Source: Bradyrhizobium sp. SZCCT0231 (GTDB taxonomy: Bacteria > Pseudomonadota > Alphaproteobacteria > Rhizobiales > Xanthobacteraceae). From it: a stretch of DNA of 64,000 nucleotides. The notes below the pieces were generated by a model that saw nothing but the letters and a program-made list of their open reading frames with translations, was not told the DNA's origin and did no database searches. Both the position numbers and the translations under genes were made by a program. Within the stretch, counting starts at the first letter, position 1. The number at the start of each line of letters is the position of its first letter. Of the stretch, positions 60,929-64,000 are shown piece after piece. The stretch spans positions 62,001-126,000 of the forward strand of contig NZ_JAFCKP010000010.1 of NCBI RefSeq assembly GCF_018130245.1, given 5' to 3'.

Positions 60929-63253
60929 CTAAGAGTCCGACAAGCCATATCTGACGTAGTGGCTGTCATCGTAGTAATCACTCCGGTGAGCGTCGTACCG
61001 TGCCATTGCCCTTATATTGGTCTTGTTGAGTACTACGCCGATCAAGGAATCGGAGATGGTCGGTGCAGTATGCAGGGCATGCTGAACCACATCGATTTTC
61101 GTCCGCCCCCATTCGACGACGAGAACGTAGCAGTCGACCAACGGCGCAGTGACGCGCACATCCACCAGAGGCGAGAGTGGCGGGAAATCCACTATGACGT
61201 AGTCATAGGTCTGCCGCAAACGATCGAATAACTTGCTTATGTTCTCGGCGGAAAGGATCTCGCTCGTATGAAGGAGGGGGCCACGCCGGACGACTGGCAA
61301 GAATGCGAGATTGGTTCTGGGGTCATGCCACAGCGCTTCTTCGAGCGAACGCTTTCCGTTCGCAACTTCTAGTAAGCCGAAATTTGCGTTCGGAGCCATA
61401 GCAGTAGAAAGTGAGGGATTTCTAAGGTCGCAATCGACTACAATAGCTCGCTTGCCGCTATGTGCGATGAGGTGAGCTAGAGAGGCTGCAATCGTTGTCT
61501 TGCCCTCATTTGGCAGAGCCGACGTGAGTCCGATCACCTGGTTCGACGCCTTTGCGGGGGTGTGGTCTATGGCAAGCTTGATCGAACGGATAGCTTCCGT
61601 GAAGCGGGAGAGGGGCATTCCGATGACGGCTCGGTGGAGCGTCGGTAGATTTGACATCGTGCGTGATCGCAGATCCTCATCCGATTGCTGCGATCGGACC
61701 GTTGACTTCTGCGCCTTCGGCGGCGACAGCAAGGGGACCAGCGACAAGCACGGTAGCTCCAGTGCGGCCTCCACCTGCGAGGACGTACGGAAAACTCTAT
61801 CCAAAACATCTCTCAGAAGAGCCAAGCCGATCCCGAATGCGAGTCCGGCGGCCAGGCCGAAGCCGAGCACCAAGTTTGCCTTCGGCTTGCTCTTGCGCTC
61901 TGGCGGTGAGGCGGGAAAGACTACCCGTGCTTCCGAAATCGGATATGTCTCCTGCTGGGTCGCCCCCATGGAGTGCTGCAGAAACGCCTCATGCATGGCG
62001 CGCAGACTTTTCGCTCGGCTCTCCAACTCCCGTATGGTCAGTTCTGCTGAGTTCGTCAGGCGCGATTGCGAGACGGCTCGAGCAAGTTGCTTCTCGAGTT
62101 CCTGCTGCCGCTGCTGAGCAGCTTCCAATTCGTTTTTGCTGGTTTCGGCGAGCCTCTTAACTTCTTCGAGGATGGATGTGCGAATGTCGCGTATCCGAGT
62201 CCGCAGGTTGACAACCGCCAAATGGTCGCGGCCGAACCGGGCTGACCAATCGGCTTCGCGACGTGACAACTCGAGATATTGCTGGCGAAGCGCATTGATG
62301 ATCGAGCTCTGGAGGACATCGGCACTCGCCGCGTCAGGAGCGCTGATGGTGGAGGAGCCGGCTGCATTGGCGCGTAGGACCGCGTCGTAGCGGTTGAACT
62401 TGACCTGTGCATCGGAGGTCTGGGTTCGGGCAGCTACCAATCGGGCGTTGAGATCGTTGACGGGCTGTTCGTCAATCGATTTTCCGCCAGTCGAGACGAT
62501 ATTGTTCTGAGACTTGTATGCGCTCACGGCGCGTTCGGCCGTCAGTGCTTGCTCATTGAGATTATGGAGACGTTCCTGCAACCAACTGGCTGCCGTTCGC
62601 GTGGCTTCGAATTTCGCATTCATCTGGTCGTTAATGAACGCGTTAGCCACGGCATTGGCGATCTCCGCTGCGCGTTCCGCGTTGCTCGAACTGTAGCTGA
62701 CCTCGATGATCTTGCTGTATCCGATCCTGTACGCGGAGAGCCTATCCAGCAACGCGGCGATCGCGCCTTCGTTAGGCGTATCGGCCTTCGAAACGTGCTC
62801 CGGCTGCTGACCGCGGTTTCGAATGCGATGCAGTAGCGAGCTGAAGGACCACCGTGAACCAGTAAGGTCCGGATCGTTGGCGAGATCCAGCTGCGTCATG
62901 GCTGCTGCTGCAATGCCCCGCGACCTTATGATCTGCAGTTGCGTTTCGATTTGGGCCGCGTCGACAACGGGCTCTGGAAGGAGTGACTGTTGCTGAACGA
63001 ACTGAGCTCGAGGATTCGACAGCAGGATTTGTACTTGAGCTGTGTAGGTGGGGGGAGCGAACCGCAGGTAGAGCATCGCGGCTGCGAATACGAGAGCCGC
63101 GGTGACGATGATCATAAGATATCGACGCCTTGCAAAGATGACGGCGAACTTGACGAGATCGCCGATTCCCCCGCCGCTGATCTGGTTCGACTGGGCTGGG
63201 CCGCCCAGAGGCAAGCGTGTTCTGTCGGTCTGTAGAAGATTGCTCTGAAGCAT
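60929..63253 (-). CDS. Exopolysaccharide chain-length regulator/tyrosine kinase, ExoP/Wzc type
   Basis: 774 residues. A Wzz domain with a membrane helix near 47-68 (YLMIIVTAALVFAAAMLYLRF) and a long periplasmic coiled coil (about 195-425) come first. A second membrane helix (LVLGFGLAAGLAFGIGLALL) and a cytoplasmic BY-kinase follow. The kinase has SALPNEGKTTIAASLA (Walker A), AIVVDCDLRNPS (Walker A') and VIVDFPPLSPL (Walker B). The C-terminus is tyrosine-rich (RYDAHRSDYYDDSHYVRYG), the autophosphorylation cluster. It controls chain length and export of the polysaccharide. Confidence 0.94.
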   Translation of the reverse strand: MLQSNLLQTDRTRLPLGGPAQSNQISGGGIGDLVKFAVIFARRRYLMIIVTAALVFAAAMLYLRFAPPTYTAQVQILLSNPRAQFVQQQSLLPEPVVDAAQIETQLQIIRSRGIAAAAMTQLDLANDPDLTGSRWSFSSLLHRIRNRGQQPEHVSKADTPNEGAIAALLDRLSAYRIGYSKIIEVSYSSSNAERAAEIANAVANAFINDQMNAKFEATRTAASWLQERLHNLNEQALTAERAVSAYKSQNNIVSTGGKSIDEQPVNDLNARLVAARTQTSDAQVKFNRYDAVLRANAAGSSTISAPDAASADVLQSSIINALRQQYLELSRREADWSARFGRDHLAVVNLRTRIRDIRTSILEEVKRLAETSKNELEAAQQRQQELEKQLARAVSQSRLTNSAELTIRELESRAKSLRAMHEAFLQHSMGATQQETYPISEARVVFPASPPERKSKPKANLVLGFGLAAGLAFGIGLALLRDVLDRVFRTSSQVEAALELPCLSLVPLLSPPKAQKSTVRSQQSDEDLRSRTMSNLPTLHRAVIGMPLSRFTEAIRSIKLAIDHTPAKASNQVIGLTSALPNEGKTTIAASLAHLIAHSGKRAIVVDCDLRNPSLSTAMAPNANFGLLEVANGKRSLEEALWHDPRTNLAFLPVVRRGPLLHTSEILSAENISKLFDRLRQTYDYVIVDFPPLSPLVDVRVTAPLVDCYVLVVEWGRTKIDVVQHALHTAPTISDSLIGVVLNKTNIRAMARYDAHRSDYYDDSHYVRYGLSDS

Positions 63254-63772
63254 GGGGTACCTGTCTGGGTCGGGAGCACGTCGGTTTGGTCGCCCGCATG
63301 CGAGCGTTTGGTATATTATTCGTTAAATGAATATAACTCAGAAAAATATGATTGCCAAATTAAATGTTATTCGGATATTAATTGGATGGCGGGCGCGAAA
63401 AGGGCCTCTTGGGCCAATTTTGCGCGGTTTCGCTGTTGCGAACCCGACGATAATCGGCGGGGGGAATTAAATGAGATTTGAAGTCTGGTGGTTAATGTGT
63501 AACCCGGCGGGACTGATCGTGAAGGTAAGAAGTGTGTCGGGTCTCCCCGATCATTCAACGACAGTCGAACGACTTGAATGGGCCGATGCTGGTCGGCTCA
63601 AGGCCTCGAATCCCTCCCGCGCTGCAGACGCGTGGCATGTACGAGCGCGCATCATGACGGCTCGAATGACAACGGCGAGAGCAGTTTCGACGAGAGCAAT
63701 GTCGATCGGTGCTTTGAAGACCTCGTTGCGCCTTCTGGCGGGACTGAGCACCACGTACCGGAGGACGTTTTC
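63254..63772. other. 519-bp divergent promoter region of the exopolysaccharide locus
   Basis: AT-rich at 63308-63385, next to the start of the Wzc-like gene (minus). A 107-codon plus-strand frame (63471-63794) overlaps the epimerase start and has no family features; I treat it as non-coding. The region should hold promoters for both directions. Confidence 0.5.
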
Positions 63773-64000
63773 ATGCTGGAAGTGCGGTGTTTAGAGATCC
63801 CAGATGTTAAGATCATCCAAACGGATCGAGTATCCGACGCGCGGGGTTATTTCTGTGAGACGTTTCAGCGATCTGCCTTCGCAGAGAAGGGGATTCACGT
63901 CGATTTCGTCCAGGACAATCAATCCAGCTCAGACAAGATTGGGACGGTCCGGGGCTTGCATTTCCAGCGACCGCCGTTCGCCCAGGCCAAGCTCATACGG
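63773..64000 (+). CDS. rfbC: dTDP-4-dehydrorhamnose 3,5-epimerase, N-terminal part (cut by window end)
   Basis: 76 residues from ATG 63773, with CCGGAGGA upstream. It opens like RmlC: VKIIQTDRVSDARGYFCETFQRSAF, then FVQDNQSSSDKIGTVRGLHFQRPPFAQAKL. GTVRGLHFQ carries the catalytic histidine of the family. It makes dTDP-L-rhamnose precursors for the exopolysaccharide. The gene continues past base 64000. Confidence 0.93.
   Translation, partial: MLEVRCLEIPDVKIIQTDRVSDARGYFCETFQRSAFAEKGIHVDFVQDNQSSSDKIGTVRGLHFQRPPFAQAKLIR

Noticed and set aside
63471-63794. 107-codon plus-strand frame before rfbC
   Set aside because: It overlaps the well-supported rfbC start in another frame and shows Arg/Thr-rich, family-free sequence.

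Overview
The window reads as high-GC alphaproteobacterial chromosome, most likely Bradyrhizobium or a close relative. The grounds are the overall protein character, a complete Tad/Cpa pilus locus of the rhizobial type, H-NS/HvrA-like small DNA-binding proteins, Irr-type iron control (one candidate site) and an Exo-type polysaccharide locus. The species is not identified. No rRNA, intact tRNA, transposase or CRISPR array was seen.

Positions 1-17.7 kb: a hydroxamate-type peptide siderophore locus. It holds the 3' part of a non-ribosomal peptide synthetase (A-PCP-C-A-PCP-TE), an esterase, FhuD/FhuB/FhuC-like uptake proteins, a DUF2218 plus siderophore-interacting reductase fusion, a PvdE/SyrD-type exporter, an IucB-like N-acyltransferase, an ornithine/lysine N-monooxygenase, an MFS transporter and an Sfp-type phosphopantetheinyl transferase. 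Read by hand, the adenylation-pocket residues suggest glycine for the first visible domain and an N-hydroxyornithine-type residue for the last.

Positions 17.8-18.9 kb: a small protein resembling the RNA polymerase alpha C-terminal domain, and a truncated acyl-CoA dehydrogenase.

Positions 19.0-32.5 kb: a catabolic island. It encodes an OtnK-like four-carbon acid-sugar kinase, an OtnC-like aldolase, a shikimate-dehydrogenase-like enzyme, a PotABCD/AfuABC-type ABC importer, the small and large subunits of an N,N-dimethylformamidase-like amidohydrolase, a second and shorter homologue of its catalytic part, an FCD-type GntR regulator and a class III aminotransferase. The same 10-bp palindrome TGATATATCA stands in front of three of its transcription units, which suggests one regulon under the GntR protein. 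I do not recognise this gene combination and regard it as the best candidate for an undescribed pathway. A tRNA 3'-end fragment lies just downstream.

Positions 33.2-45.8 kb: a Tad (Flp) pilus locus: pilin, CpaA, CpaB, CpaE, CpaF, TadB, TadC, a membrane methyltransferase, two TadE-like proteins, a TadG-like protein, the CpaC secretin, a small lipoprotein and a TadD-like TPR lipoprotein. Striking inverted repeats precede the pilin gene.

Positions 45.9-57.1 kb: a coiled-coil membrane protein; a membrane-fusion protein plus PilZ-containing glycosyltransferase pair laid out like the mixed-linkage glucan genes bgsBA; a decayed PAS-GGDEF gene; small proteins; a PqqD-HprK fusion next to a nucleotidyltransferase-like protein; and two H-NS paralogues facing away from an AT-rich palindrome.

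Positions 57.2-64 kb: an exopolysaccharide locus on the minus strand (priming sugar transferase, O-antigen-ligase/polymerase-like protein, Wzc/ExoP-type tyrosine kinase) and, divergently, the start of an rfbC-like epimerase gene cut by the window edge.
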